The notes under the pieces: model-generated | Seen by the model: only the letters and a program-made list of their open reading frames with translations | Databases searched by the model: none | What the model was told of the DNA's origin: nothing | Origin: Balanoglossus misakiensis | Taxonomy: Eukaryota; Hemichordata | Length of the DNA: 64,000 nt | Assembly: GCA_040954595.2 (NCBI GenBank) | Contig: CM082595.2 | Coordinates: 8,308,001-8,372,000, forward strand | Direction of reading: 5' to 3' | Shown here: positions 9,898 through 21,195 of the stretch, in pieces | Layout of the letters: each line of letters begins with the position of its first letter | How positions within the stretch are numbered: the stretch's first letter is position 1 | Position numbers and translations under genes: made by a program

Positions 9898-10107
9898 TTA
9901 TAATAAACCTCATGCTAACAGTTTATGTTTGCAATATTGAACAAGTTTAATTAAATACCTTGAATACGAAATACAATAAATTCAACATGAACGGATGCTA
10001 TAACTCGAATAAAACAGCTTACGGCTTATTATAATGTAATATGCAAAATTTGGTAAGCTGACAAAGTACAACTTTTGACAGTCAATTGGCTTCGGATTCC
10101 ATAAAGC

Positions 10108-11469
10108 CTAATTGTTGTGGATGTTGACGACGCATCCATGAAAGTTATAGTTCACTACTTTCTTACTACCGCTCACTTCTTGTTGAGTAACAAAATTAAC
10201 CGGCGGCGGCGGAGAAGAAGTAGTCAGTTCACTCAGAAATGACCGTTGCAAGGGCGATGCCATTATCGGAGCTAGCGACGACTGCGGCTGTTGTATTGTT
10301 TGTGCGCCTTCTATCTGTTCGTTTGTCGACGAACTTCCTTGAATAGCACTGGAAAGTGTACGGCTCATTTCTCGCTTCTTGTCTTCACCAACTCTGCTAT
10401 AACTTCTGATACTGGTCTCTGATTTGTGACCACTAACTCCCATGATATGCCGTGCCTCGAAGCCTTTGTCGTCCAGCGTTGTCACAGTGGTAGCACGCAA
10501 ACAGTGGTTGGTGTACGTACGAGAACATTCAGCTTCGACAGATATTTTCTTCATTTTGTCGGCGAGCGTATTTTTACCAACTGCTATGCTGTCATACCAA
10601 ACAGAGTCATCTTGACTTTTCAGTGCTGGTTTTGGTCGCTGCCAAAAAGCCTCAGAGTTTGGGTTTAGCTTTGTTAAATACAATTCAAAAGACCAAACTG
10701 GACATAGCGAGTTTTCAGGAGTCTCGTACATCCTCCCTCCTTGACTCATTTCCGCGTCGTCTATACAGCCACGGTGATTTTTCGTCAGCATATCTTTACA
10801 GAGCGACACATATTTCAGGCCCGTTGAATCACGTTGGACGACGAAGTGCGACTTCGTCATGTTATGTAGATTTTCGCGGCCGCGATTGCATAGATACATC
10901 ATAATATCAACGAAAACCTTGTTTTGTAACCCGCGTGGCGTTGACTTGTCAAGTGCAGACGACAACATCATTTTTGTCATGTCATCTTTGGTAACGGGTT
11001 CTTTATGTTGCGTTGCACCCTTACCCTCGCCTTTCAGTTTTACAAGCATTGCAGTGAATACATCATTGGCAGGCTTGAAAATCTCACTGTGGATGATGTC
11101 GGTGCCGCACTGTTTCAGAAAATATCGTTGTAAGCCATATCGTATTGTTATCATTGACTTACTCGAATACAGCTGTGCGTTGTTCTGTCGAACCCCAGCG
11201 TAGAAATCCCGCAGCGTGAGACACAAATCGGCTGGCGCAGTCTTTTCCACGTCGGATATGGTAGTACCAATTTCTTCACAAAACGAAGTAAAAATCCTCA
11301 TTGCGTATTGAATTACATATTTGGTGTTACGTGAATCCTTGTTGTCGACAAGGTGTTGCAGTTCTTGCTCCGACAAAAGGGAAAATCTTGCAATTTTCTC
11401 TTTAGGTTGGCATACGACATCTTCAGCGGTGGCCATTGTGCTAGCAGACGATGCGACGCTGATTGACAT
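10108..11469 (-). CDS. Crypton-type tyrosine recombinase (DUF3504-like)
   Basis: An uninterrupted 453-residue tyrosine recombinase of the Crypton DNA-transposon class, which would integrate and excise the element by recombination. An N-terminal helical core-binding region (about 30-150) is followed by the catalytic domain. Catalytic residues are visible: Arg in CNRGRENL (about 196-198), H322-x-x-R325 in TNHCLRATTV, H348 in SGHKSETS and Y357 in RSYSR. The C-terminal tail is Ser/Pro/Gln-rich and ends VVNYNFHGCVVNIHNN, a tail style seen in animal Crypton relatives such as the ZMYM/QRICH1 C-terminal domains. The ATG at 11,469 is used; a second Met is at residue 12. No RT is present nearby, which separates it from the Ngaro and DIRS elements. 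Its GC-rich coding style differs from the surrounding AT-rich introns. It could be a live element or a recently domesticated copy. Confidence 0.85.
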   Translation of the reverse strand: MSISVASSASTMATAEDVVCQPKEKIARFSLLSEQELQHLVDNKDSRNTKYVIQYAMRIFTSFCEEIGTTISDVEKTAPADLCLTLRDFYAGVRQNNAQLYSSKSMITIRYGLQRYFLKQCGTDIIHSEIFKPANDVFTAMLVKLKGEGKGATQHKEPVTKDDMTKMMLSSALDKSTPRGLQNKVFVDIMMYLCNRGRENLHNMTKSHFVVQRDSTGLKYVSLCKDMLTKNHRGCIDDAEMSQGGRMYETPENSLCPVWSFELYLTKLNPNSEAFWQRPKPALKSQDDSVWYDSIAVGKNTLADKMKKISVEAECSRTYTNHCLRATTVTTLDDKGFEARHIMGVSGHKSETSIRSYSRVGEDKKREMSRTLSSAIQGSSSTNEQIEGAQTIQQPQSSLAPIMASPLQRSFLSELTTSSPPPPVNFVTQQEVSGSKKVVNYNFHGCVVNIHNN

Positions 11470-11476
11470 GACCCTG

Positions 11477-11500
11477 TGACGTCACGTTGGTCACGTGACC
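11477..11500 (-). promoter_or_regulatory. CRE and E-box palindromes upstream of the Crypton gene
   Basis: A perfect CRE octamer TGACGTCA (11,477-11,484) and a 12-bp palindrome GGTCACGTGACC (11,489-11,500) lie just upstream of the ATG on the minus strand. A further TCACGTGA lies near 11,557. These are plausible CREB/ATF and bHLH sites in a promoter; the function is inferred from motif and position. Confidence 0.4.
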
Positions 11501-11509
11501 GGTTTATAT

Positions 11510-12013
11510 TTTTTCTGCTATTGCCCTATCGGTTCATAGTCGATTCTATTTTCCTATCACGTGACGGATTCTGGCGAATCACGGCACAGTATTAGCATGA
11601 GGTATATTATAAAGTAGAATATTGCCATGTTGATCTTCACTACAATATTAGTTAAAGTTATATAGCACTCTGTGATCAACGAGTTGAAAATACAGCATGA
11701 GCTGTAGTCCCCTTCATCAGCTGTACACGTAGAATGAACAGAGAAACAGAGAATCATGGGGTATTCAAAGTAGGAAATATGTGCAGGACCAGGTGCATCG
11801 ATCAGAAATATTTCCTACAGTGGATTTTCTATCTGAGGATGGTGACTTCATGACCGCGATATTGTGCCCTTGAGCGAGGCACTTTACTTCTCATTGCTCT
11901 TGGGAGACTGGCTTTGTAGAGGTGATTTGCACCTGTTCTAGTCTTTCTACTAGACAAATTTTCTGTGTTTGCGATTGATGAATTACTGTCTAATGGGAAA
12001 TTTTTGTAAACTT
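11510..12013. other. Crypton 5' flank and intron
   Basis: No gene recognised. It probably includes the unmarked 5' end of the Crypton, which has no terminal repeats to define it. Similarity to the start of the window begins at about 12,014. Confidence 0.35.
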
Positions 12014-12445
12014 CGCGAGAACCAACAAATGCGAATTAAAAAGTCATATAAAAATGTTTTTCAGGGATATTGGTGCAGTTAGTGAAATATAAGAATGCGA
12101 AATTTAATTGTAGCATAACAGCTGTCTCTATTGATATTGCGAAAATTTCTTGTCACAGAAATTTCCCGTTTTACAGTTCATAAATAAATCAACTAGATCT
12201 TTTTACTGCAGATGCCACACCAACTAATCATCTGTTACCTGGACGACCAAGTCAAATTGGAAGTCAGTCTCCACAACAACTGTCATCCTCTCAACAGAAA
12301 CTGATTCAACCAAGTCAGCCCCAGATGCAGGGCCAAGGTCAAAGGTCATCAATGCCTTTTGCCCAGCCTACCAGTTTACCAAACCAACCAGTATCCACTG
12401 TCACAGCAAACAGGACTCAACAACCCAATGTGACTGTTTCAAGTA

Positions 12446-13634
12446 CAGTGGAACACCGATTATCCGAACCTGTTGGGCGGGTTAGATTTTGTTCGGATAA
12501 TTGATTGTTCGGATAATCGATTTTGGCACGTCCGAACAAAGGAAATTGACCACACCATTGGGGCATGCATATGTTACGATGTGTCCCACATGCACATGCA
12601 TTTTCCATGCACTCACAAAAAGAAGTTAATATAAATAATAAAACACAATTCGTCTTCTTTTATATAAAAAATACATATATTAAGAGTTCAAAAGGTTAAG
12701 AAAGAAAAAAAGACGAAGTCAAAGCTGCAATGTTCTGATTCGTTCAACATCGTATGTAGCCGGTCATCGTACCAAACCATGAACGTGCGTAGGCCTTCCA
12801 TGGCCACGGTAGATTTCGCTAGAGCTGGTGTCTCGTTCTCTTTATCGTCCTAATTTTTCATGCCATGAGTTTATTTCTGAGAAACAAAGTCGATGATTTC
12901 ATCATACGTTAATGTTTCGAAGCTGTCATAGTTCTCGCTAGTCTCCAAATCGTCGATGTCAGTGACATTCAAACCAAGCAAAAGAAGCTCTCCGCACGAG
13001 GTCACTTCCGCAAGTGACGTCTTGGCTGTCATTCATATCGGCGCTGCCATGGTCACCGACGGCGACCCGACACGCCTTCACTGTGTCGCGGAATGAAGTC
13101 CATGCGTTTGAAAAGCCGTGTCTTTGATGTTGACACCTCGGACGATCTCCGCCGTCTGCTTGCACGAGTCGAAGACGGGCGATCTCATCCAACCCATGGC
13201 TTTCATTTGTATTATCAACGACAGTGCTAAGCTTATTTCGGCGATAAATCTACTTCACACTATCAAAAAATTGACCAAAGCCGTGCCGACGCGACAAGTG
13301 ACTTTTCGTGTTTTACACTTGAGTGTGAAATCCTAGTGTCGAATGTTACGATACCCGAAAGTGTGACACTCTGTTGTCGTAAAATGATTGAAATATTCAA
13401 TGATAAAGACATTTTTAACACGTCCCACCGCCCTTTACAACAGAAACAATTAGAACTGACCCAAGAAATCTGTCCGAAATGACAGTTTTCCTGCGGAAAT
13501 ATCACAGACCGCCGAGAAAACAGGTGCTTGGCATGGCTAATTAAATGTTCAGGGACCGTACCCGGGACCGTACCAAAGCGTTCGGATAATCCGAAATTCG
13601 GATAATTGGTGTCCGGATAATCGGTGTTCCACTG
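12446..13634. mobile_element. Tigger/pogo-like DNA transposon, decayed
   Basis: 1189 bp with inverted ends CAGTGGAACACCGATTATCC, flanked by TA on both sides. Additional TCGGATAAT words near both ends look like internal binding sites. TA target and CAGT ends are typical of the pogo/Tigger branch of Tc1/mariner. Only a remnant of transposase is visible on the minus strand. Confidence 0.85.
12890..13200 (-). pseudogene. Remnant of Tigger-like transposase C-terminus
   Basis: Minus-strand reading includes FSNAWTSFRDTVKACR and, nearer the end, TYDEIIDFVSQ followed by a stop. These resemble the C-terminal part of pogo/Tigger transposases (an AW...TI.NC.RK-type helix and an acidic D/E-I tail). The pieces lie in more than one frame. 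No DDE core is seen, so the element is internally deleted. Identification is by motif resemblance only. Confidence 0.35.
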
Positions 13635-14099
13635 TATCCCCATGAGACAATTTTGTCCACCCAGGTACAGTTGTGGTCTACCTTCTACTTTTTGAGATTC
13701 AAATTAGCTGTTTCTAGTTACCCATCCTGTGAATTGAAAGCTTTTTATGACTGTATCACATAGCCTTGTCTTACCATTGTCTACACAGTAGACTATTTAT
13801 TTTCAAAACACATTCAAAACTTCTGTTTTGGTTGCAAAAAAGCCACTCTGTAAATGGAAAGACTCTTTGGATAATGCCACAGACTCATTAATCAAATTCA
13901 AGTTTTAATGTGATTAATGTTGATAAGCCCTAAAACCTGATCCCTTCCAAATGTGAGTATGTGTGTTGAAAATAGGACTTTGAGAATTGTAAGCTCAACA
14001 TCGATTCAAAAATTGAAGTCATGAATTAAAAAATGTGGTTTTGAATACTGGTCTTGATAATGCTTCATATTAACTAGGTTTGTTACTCTTTTTGGACAG

Positions 14100-14283
14100 G
14101 CAACTTCACCACCAAAGATGACTTCCCAGCATGTGCCAGCTGCTGCACTGAAAGCCACAGAGGGTGTCATGCAAATGGCAAATGCTAGTCAGTTCAGTAA
14201 GATGCCACAAATTGCTGCTGTGAATTCTATCAACTAACAGCCACAGCAGAGATGGCCAGGTACAGATTCAAAGCCACAACGAG
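14100..14283 (+). pseudogene. Linker exon copy 2, second part, with TAA
   Basis: Paralogue of 865-1030 with the acceptor tttttggacag and donor CGAG|GTAGGT kept. Codon 46 is TAA (14,235-14,237) where copy 1 has TCA, and the 3' part has an extra segment. With the disrupted first part this cassette cannot be translated through. Confidence 0.7.
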
Positions 14284-14590
14284 GTAGGTACAGTCAAACC
14301 TGTCTACAGTGGCCAGTCAAGGGACTTTCCTAAACTGGCATTTATAGACAGGTGGCTTCTATAGATAGGTCAGTTAATGTGCAATGTACATGTACATGAA
14401 ATGAAACAAAGTTGCCACTATAATAGAGGTGGCCACAAACACAGATTTGACTGTCATATATGTTATGTTGCCATGGCAGTCATTTACCATTAGTTTGAAT
14501 ATACTTTGCCAAAACCTGAGGAAAAAATATTCAAGTTCCCCTTTTCGTATTCCCCTATCAATGGTATAATACAACAGTGTCATGGTAAAA

Positions 14591-14944
14591 TTTTGTGACA
14601 TTTTTGCTAACTGCTAAAGCCCAAGTAACATTGTTTTTTTCAGTATTTTTCAGCGAAGGAATTAACCGTAGTTTCTTGTTCTGCTATGGATAGCTTTATG
14701 AAATGTTCAGTCTTTAGCTTCTATACAAAACTTGTACATGAGTAATGGCCATTGTGAATATTAAATGAACTCAGACGAGAATTCATTTTTCAACAATAAC
14801 AATGCTGATCAATATATAAAACGCCTTTGTTTGAAAACCAAACTCTGAATAAATTCTTAATGTTTTACAGAGTAGAATAAAGCTGATATCCAAAGTTAAG
14901 GTTGAAGTTATTGACGTTTTAATACTACTGTGTTTACTTATCAG
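14591..14944. other. Intronic sequence
   Basis: AT-rich; no gene or repeat recognised. Similarity to 1-1330 stops at its left edge. Confidence 0.4.
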
Positions 14945-15095
14945 CAGGTATGCAGTCAACGATGCGAACAGGAGTGCAGTCAACACAACCGACAGTACCT
15001 AATGTGAGCGACAGCAAAATCCACCTGTCACCACTGGCACCAATGTTGTTCCAACTCTGACACAGCCACAAGTACATGTACAAAACCAGTCATTG
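14945..15095 (+). pseudogene. Gln/Thr-rich exon remnant, frameshifted
   Basis: Between acceptor tgtttacttatcag and donor CATTG|GTATGT. It starts in phase 1 with a Gln/Thr/Val-rich sequence (GMQSTMRTGVQSTQPTVPN), runs into TGA, and continues linker-like in another frame (NPPVTTGTNVVPTLTQPQ) up to the donor. One indel near 15,010-15,020 explains this. It is a likely decayed linker exon; the assignment rests on composition. Confidence 0.4.
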
Positions 15096-15616
15096 GTATG
15101 TTATGTTATGAGCTGAGTTGTAATACCCACCTATCCCTTTTGCCTGGCAAGTGACAGTTTATCACTTTTCAGTATTTCAATGGAACTGTATTTGGATAAT
15201 TTGTTACCTAACATGACATCAGAAGATGGCAGCTTGATGTCTTAACTGAGGACATTGGATGACCAGTAGATAAAGATTTTCTTTGATATCAATGACATCA
15301 GACGCAGTTCCGTTGGCATCAAATTTCCAGCTGACGGGGAATTTCAGCAACGTGGTGCAAATGACGACTGTGCAGATGAATACCAAGATGCTGTTGAGGC
15401 ACCATGCCTGATACATATTACCTGTCTGGTGGTTCTAAAGTATAAACACATCCGGAAAAAAATATTTTACGGGATACCAATTGTGACAAATTATTCCCAT
15501 CTTGTTATAAATCTGAGCCCAGGTGTCTTTGGTGTGAGATTCCAGTAGTCAAGAGTAGGCTTACCTTGAATAATGTAATGCTTGTAAATAATTTCTAATT
15601 TCTTCTTACCCTCCAG

Positions 15617-15735
15617 ATATGAATGTCACAGTGGTGGAAATGCGTGCCAACACTATTGTCAGAATACCCATGGTAGTTATCTCTGCGCTTGCAGACCAGG
15701 ATTCTATCTGCTGGAGGATGGCTATGCATGTGGCG
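15617..15735 (+). pseudogene. EGF exon A, copy 1 (4-base deletion)
   Basis: A calcium-binding EGF exon by comparison with 36,159-36,281. After GATATGAAT the four bases GAAT are missing, so the DxNEC calcium-site frame shifts. Out of frame the cysteine pattern and the tail RPGFYLLEDGYACG are still readable. Splice sites (ccctccag and GGCG|GTATGT) are intact. Because the shift would run into the next exon, this copy can contribute to a protein only if skipped. Confidence 0.8.
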
Positions 15736-16071
15736 GTATGTAACTGTGGATATTGATCTCTTCTGTGGCTACACTGTTTGGGGATTGTATATTGCTATGG
15801 TTACAATCAGCTAAACACACATCCTGTCAGTCCATTGCACACATTTTAAAATTTGAAATCAACCGCACACTCGTACTGAACACATGTTTGTTGAAATTGT
15901 ATCTCAGAATTTTTCCATTTATAATTATGCATAATATAAACAAATTAACAAATGTGAAATTTTATCTTTGAAAATTTGTTTGCAAGGGTGAAAAAGTAAT
16001 CTGTTTTTTTAAAAATCAGACAAAGTTTTGCTGACAGGGTACACGAGTTTCAGGGGATTTTGTTAAAATGA

Positions 16072-16972
16072 GTACGGGCAAATCAACAGCTATCAATGGA
16101 TGCACCACAGGAGTAGGTGTTGGTTCAAAACGCCTTTGGTACTTACAATCGTCCGGATCATATCAAAACGCGATGTGTTTGAATGCGACTGCATTTACTG
16201 ACATCGAGAATGGCGGCCACATTGTGATGACCGCGTCGACCGATGCGCGCGATGAACGTACGTGACTGACCTCCATTGTCATGATCTTGCGTGTTTTGAT
16301 ATCTGCACGTCATCTCTGACGCATAAAGTAGTCGGAACAGCGAAAGGTTTTCACAAATTTTGTCAAAACTGCGTCGAAATGGCTTTCCGACATTGACTTC
16401 CGTGTCTACGCTGTGGACTCACTAAGTATGACTGTTCAATGACGTTTTATGAATGGACCAATCCGGTTACGTATGGTAATGCGTCCCGGGTCAAAAGTCA
16501 AGTATTGTACTTCGGCCAGTAAAACTTGCAAGGGTTGTAGATTGCGGTGAATAAATATAAATAAATCGTGGAAAATTTGTATTAAAATCGTGATCTCTAA
16601 AAAAAGAGTGAGAACTTGATTTTGAGTGATATTGCAGTACAAAATTACAAAAAAATACTTTTTATTCCTTGGGGAAGTGTTAATTATTCAGAAAAAAAAT
16701 ATATTCTGAAATTTTCCAACTTCAGAATTTTTCCAACTGCAACAGAGGATATGATTATTTCATCAACTAACATGTAAAAGTTATTTAAAAAGTCAACTAT
16801 GTCAATTAATGCATTATCTGGAAAGATACCTTTTACGTGTCATGAATTACTATAGTTAATATATAGATAAAGGCCTTCATGCAATATTACATACACCAAC
16901 ACTTCATTTTGCAGTACGTGAGCTGCGGTGTACTGGCTTTTGCACTTGTCTGAGCTGCAGAAAGTCTTATCA
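16072..16972. other. Segment unique to unit 1, replacing the common intron
   Basis: Units 2-5 share AATGATAGAGAGTG at this point, but unit 1 switches to unrelated, CpG-richer sequence at 16,072 and returns to the common sequence at ATATTGAAATTTACAG. A 65-residue ORF (16,068-16,265) ends next to GAACGTACGT, but I recognise no domain. It may be an insertion or a gene-conversion patch. Confidence 0.5.
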
Positions 16973-17713
16973 TATTGAAATTTACAGAAGGCATTGTTCC
17001 CTGCTGTTTTAGAGCTGTGAGTTAACTGCGTAGAGCTGCCGTTTGTCTACACAATGTTCTAAAAAAGCTGTCAAAGAGAATTTGGTCTGCTGCCAACAAA
17101 TGACAGCTCAGAACAACCATTGCAGACCTGCAGATGAGCTGTGGATAGCTGACTCAGCTCTAAATCAGAGCTGCAGCAGCTCTCTGCAGATCTGCAGGTT
17201 TGGTAAGGGATGTAGATGGTGAAAGGACGTGACAAGACTCGAATCTGAATCAGAATATGAATCTTGGGCTGTGGAACGTGAAACGTGAAACTTGAAACGT
17301 GAATCTTGTATTAGGCTTACCCTAATTTTTAATGGGTATATTCTTGATAACTCATCACCATGAATGATCATTTCAAAACTTAACAAGGCATATGGCTAAA
17401 GAGGATTCAGTGTTTGTGCACCTTCTATCTGCAATGCTGGATCTATTGACAGTTTTCAAAGGGGTTTAAAGACTCGTCTTTTTATTCAGTACTTTCTATT
17501 TCATTCCATTGCTTTTTTGGTTAATAGGGACTGTCTTTCAGAACTCTTTGGTTTGTTTCGTGTTTTTAAGTGTAATTTATTATCCTTTAAGCTTTCACTT
17601 GTTTTCTAATTTTATTATTTTCTGTAGAAAATGCACTGAGATGTATGTGTATTATGTTTGTCAGGAAATAAATAATAATAAAATTAAAAATAATAAACTG
17701 TCTTTGATTTCAG

Positions 17714-17830
17714 ATGTCAATGAATGTATGGAGAGAGCAGATCTTTGTGAAGGCCAGTGTGTGAATACAGCAGGCTCTTTTTATTGCACTTGTGTTGTGG
17801 GATATTGATTGGTCAATTGAGAGTGTACAG
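17714..17830 (+). pseudogene. EGF exon B, copy 1 (two in-frame TGA)
   Basis: Encodes a calcium-binding EGF repeat: DVNECMERADLCEG, QCVNTAGSFYCTC, then GY. Splice sites are good (tttgatttcag and ACAG|GTAAGA) and the exon is phase 1-1. TGA codons stand at 17,806-17,808 and 17,818-17,820, between the fifth cysteine and the sixth (ECT). The rest of the domain is intact, so the exon is a recent pseudo-exon or a stop-carrying cassette that is normally skipped. Selenocysteine is unlikely, because EGF modules have no such position. Confidence 0.8.
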
Positions 17831-17870
17831 GTAAGACCAGCACAATATGTGGGCAAAGAAAGGTCCTGTA

Positions 17871-18024
17871 TCTGTAACTTTTGAATTTTTATTCAATATT
17901 ATTCTGGGTGTCACCCATCATTTCTTGTTCAGCTCGGTGAAGCTAGGTCTGTAACTTTTGAATTTTTATTCAATATTATTCTGGGTGTCACCCATCATTT
18001 CTTGTTCAGCTCGGTGAAGCTAGG
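17871..18024 (+). repeat. 77-bp tandem duplication
   Basis: The block beginning TCTGTAACTTTTGAATTTTT occurs twice in direct succession (17,871 and 17,948). Other units have it once. This block contains the site into which the DIRS element inserted in unit 3. Confidence 0.85.
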
Positions 18025-18339
18025 TAAGCAATGTTGTTATTGTTTAAACATTGTATTCAAGCCTGGGTCTGGACTTGGATGCAATTTGTCAATAATAACA
18101 GTGATTGGTAACTGCATGTTTACATAACTGGCTAACTGTTAAAAAGACCAGCTGTTCTATTTGGTGTGTGTACAGTACACATGCCATTGGCAGCTTATGG
18201 CTCAGTCAGTGTTTGCCTGTTGATTTCTCTATGTGTGTGTGTCTGTCTGTCTGTATATGTACTCCGGTGTAGACTTTTTTATTGTGTTATCCCTGAATGG
18301 GACCACTGTGTCCTTAACGCGATGTTTTACACTCAGCAG

Positions 18340-18800
18340 CGATATTTTGTCTAACACGAGTCAAAATATCCCCAACTCGTCTGAGAAATCTTATCCCAGG
18401 TCCTAAGGTTGTGAGACTAATAGAATCTCACACTCCCAAGGACTTGGGATCATATTTCTCACATGTGTTGAGGATTTTCTGTCCCAAACAAGCTGCAGGC
18501 GAATGTGGGACAAGATATCCCCGACGAGTGTGAGAAATACGATCCCAGGTCCTTGGTTTGTGAGATTATTTTTCTCACACGGTCACAAATTAGCCAAATT
18601 CGTTAAATAAATGACTCTTGAACTGTCATCTGGTACATTGTAGATTCAGTATCGCGTCATTGGATAACATTTAGCACATGTTGTTAAAGAACTCTTTGTC
18701 ATCCAATCAGCGCTCGCATCATATACAGCTCTCGATTCAGTGAGAATGTGGGATTGATTTGTTCTCACACTCTGATCCAACACTCTCAGCATGCCAGGAG
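18340..18800. repeat. Internally repetitive TCTCACAC-rich block
   Basis: Contains direct and inverted copies of GATCCCAGGTCCTTGG, TGTGAGAAATA and ATATCCCC. It recurs in each unit (about 22,665, 33,250, 44,070 and 57,620). Probably an old hairpin-forming repeat carried along with the unit. Confidence 0.5.
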
Positions 18801-19104
18801 TGTGAGAATCTATTACGAGTTTGAAATCTTAGGTGAAGAGTTTATCAATTTCACTGCCAACCCTGTAGGGCATTCTGGGATATGTGTTCATGCCAAAGCA
18901 CAAACAGCCATGACCTGACAGCTCAGTTTGTAGATCATTTCTACAAATCCACAAAGAGACTCAAAGTTTAGAAATGTTGTGTCGGTTAGAAATATTAGAC
19001 GTATCACTGTTAATACTTTATTTCAAAGCCATGTGAATTTGTTCACATTAGGGAAATTTTTTAAAGGAAGGGAGGATTGGTATTGACTTGAATAATTACA
19101 ATGG

Positions 19105-19260
19105 ATGTATTGTCCACCTCTATATAGTGCCCACTTTATTCTAGTCCCTGTGTAATTTATATCTACATTAATTGACTTTTCTACCAGGTATAATGGCCAC
19201 CTGTCTATAAAGGCCAGTTTAGGAAAGTCCCTTTACTAGCCATAATGGACAGGTTTGACT
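19105..19260. other. Deletion junction replacing exons C and D
   Basis: Sequence runs from aataattacaatggatgt directly into ccacctctatatagtgcc. In unit 3 these two points are about 850 bp apart (34,030 and 34,886) and enclose exons C and D. Unit 2 has the same junction near 23,430. Confidence 0.8.
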
Positions 19261-20098
19261 GCACTTGTGTTGATTTCTGTCTGTAATATGTGTAACACAA
19301 TCATAAAATTTTTCATAAAGAGGGCACACTTCCAAAATAAGGTGTCATCTCCAAGCAGACAATGTGAAAAAGGAGGCCGGTAGGTTACAGAGTACTGCTC
19401 GAGCTCATCTACTTTGTTGTATACATGATACAAGTTGCGTGTAAAACTGACCTTACAATAAAATGTGGCTGTGGAAAGTCTGTCCCAACTATAGTGTTGA
19501 TACACAAGACAAAGTTTTTACTCTTTGACCAACTGGCCTCATGTTTGCGTCTTGGAAGGGCACCCTCTTTATGAAAAAGGCATATGATATCACTACAAGG
19601 AATAAATTAACATGATAGAACATTGCTGATTAATGTCATAGATCATGATAACATGAATGCATAGCAATGTTTTGGTACAATTTGGTACATAAAGAAATGG
19701 ACTACTGTGACAGTATTGACTCTGGGCACTACGTAGATGATTCCCAGCCTCAAAATTCTGACTTGCTTCACCGTTGGAAGAAGTCAGTTTTCAGGTTAAC
19801 ATGTATATTTGTACAGAGTGTGGCATTAGTGAGTGGTTGCATCACATCAATGCATGGCAAAAGGTCATCACTGTGTAAGACTCAGAAATAGAATTTGAAT
19901 ACAAATCCTATTAAACAAAATATTCTAAAATTTACATGTTATTTTTAACACCTGTTTACTCCTATAAAAGTGAGTGCACGTGTTTTTGAGGTCTCTTCAA
20001 TTCAGAAGCCACTGTGTAGGCCTTAGTTGGTGCATGCAGCTCGTAGACTTAGAAATTAAGTTTGGTTCAACTCAAACGCTTCAAGTCCAGTTGACCAT

Positions 20099-20190
20099 CT
20101 CACACTTCTGACACTGGTGGGATTCAAACCAACGCCATCGAAATGACTGCAGGTGCCTAAAACCCCTTGACTGTAGGACACAAATGCCTG
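20099..20190 (-). other. tRNA-like B-box sequence
   Basis: On the minus strand GGTTTGAATCCCACC matches a Pol III B box and TPsiC stem, preceded by AAGGGGTTTTAGGCACCTGCAG, which loosely resembles the D to anticodon part of a class II (Leu/Ser) tRNA. The cloverleaf is incomplete. It recurs in every unit (for example near 24,420, 35,850 and 51,830). Perhaps an old tRNA-derived SINE head. Confidence 0.25.
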
Positions 20191-20401
20191 ACAGTGATAT
20201 AACTATGTTATAATGTTACATCGACAATACATACGTTTGGGGATATGTTGTCTCAAATGATCAAATTGAGACAAATTATCCCCATCTTGTTATAAATCTG
20301 AGCCCAGGTGTCTTTGGTGTGAGATTCCAGTAGTCAAGAGTAGGCTTACCTTGAATAATGTAATGCTTGTAAATTATTTCGAATTTCTTCTTACCCTCCA
20401 G

Positions 20402-20520
20402 ATATGAATGTCACAGTGGTGGAAATGCGTGCCAACACTATTGTCAGAATACCCATGGTAGTTATCTCTGCGCTTGCAGACAAGGCTTCAATGTGCTGGA
20501 GGATGGCCATGCATGTGCAG
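20402..20520 (+). pseudogene. EGF exon A, copy 2 (4-base deletion)
   Basis: Same 4-base loss after GATATGAAT as copy 1, so the two share descent. The tail reads RQGFNVLEDGHACA out of frame, as in the intact copies 4 and 5. Splice sites (ccctccag and GCAG|GTATGT) are intact. Confidence 0.8.
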
Positions 20521-21195
20521 GTATGTAACTGTGGATATTGATCTCTTCTGTGGCTACACTGTTTGGGGATTGTATATTGCTATGGTTACAATCAGCTAAA
20601 CTCACATCCTGTCAGTCCATTGCACACATTTTAAAATTTGAAATCAACCGCACACTCGTACTGAACACATGTTTGTTGAAATTGTATCTCAGAATTTTTC
20701 CATTTATAATTATGCATAATATAAACAAATTAACAAATGTGAAAACTTATCTTTGAAAATTTGTTTGCAAGGGTGAAAAAGTAATCTGTTGTTTTAAAAA
20801 TCAGACAAAGTTTTGCTGACAGGGTACACGAGTTTCAGGGGATTTTGTTAAAATGAGAATGATAGAGAGTGTTAAAATTCCTAGATTCTGAGATTGCCAT
20901 GGATATTGAGGACTTTGACGTAAAAACAATTAATTGATCAAGAAATATGTGGTTAAGTATATGTGTGATCAACCTCACACTATACTATATGACTGTCTGA
21001 TATATTTATGCACAAGTACAATGTATTTTCACTACTTATATGCATAACTCAATCAAATTAACATAATTTATCGACCTATAGCTAAATAAATTACCACAGC
21101 AAAGAATAAATATACACTTAGAAAATTCATATAGTTTTCATCTCATTTTAAAGAAATTATAAATGCTTCTCCGAGGGGTACAATAATTTTTAGGG

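Larger units (their letters stand above)
12212..13664 (+). pseudogene. Linker exon copy 2, split by a transposon
   Basis: This is the paralogue of the exon at 199-461. After 232 exon bases a Tigger-like element is inserted at a TA (12,444-12,445), and the exon resumes at 13,637 with tccccatgagac. One T is missing in the following T run (four instead of five), which would shift the frame even without the transposon. Acceptor and donor are preserved. It is a clear pseudo-exon that provides the filled site against the empty site at 431-432. Confidence 0.8.
12014..14590 (+). repeat. Duplicate of 1-1330
   Basis: Starting at cgcgagaaccaacaaatgcg this block repeats the first 1.3 kb of the window, including both linker exons and the start of the CAGTCAAACC MITE. 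It is interrupted by a 1.19 kb transposon. Divergence is a few per cent. Confidence 0.85.

Noticed and set aside
17806-17808. TGA as selenocysteine in EGF exon B
   Set aside because: EGF modules have no Sec position, a second TGA follows four codons later in three copies, and no SECIS element can be argued for.
20099-20190. Functional tRNA gene
   Set aside because: Only the B box and part of the D side are recognisable; the acceptor stem does not pair.
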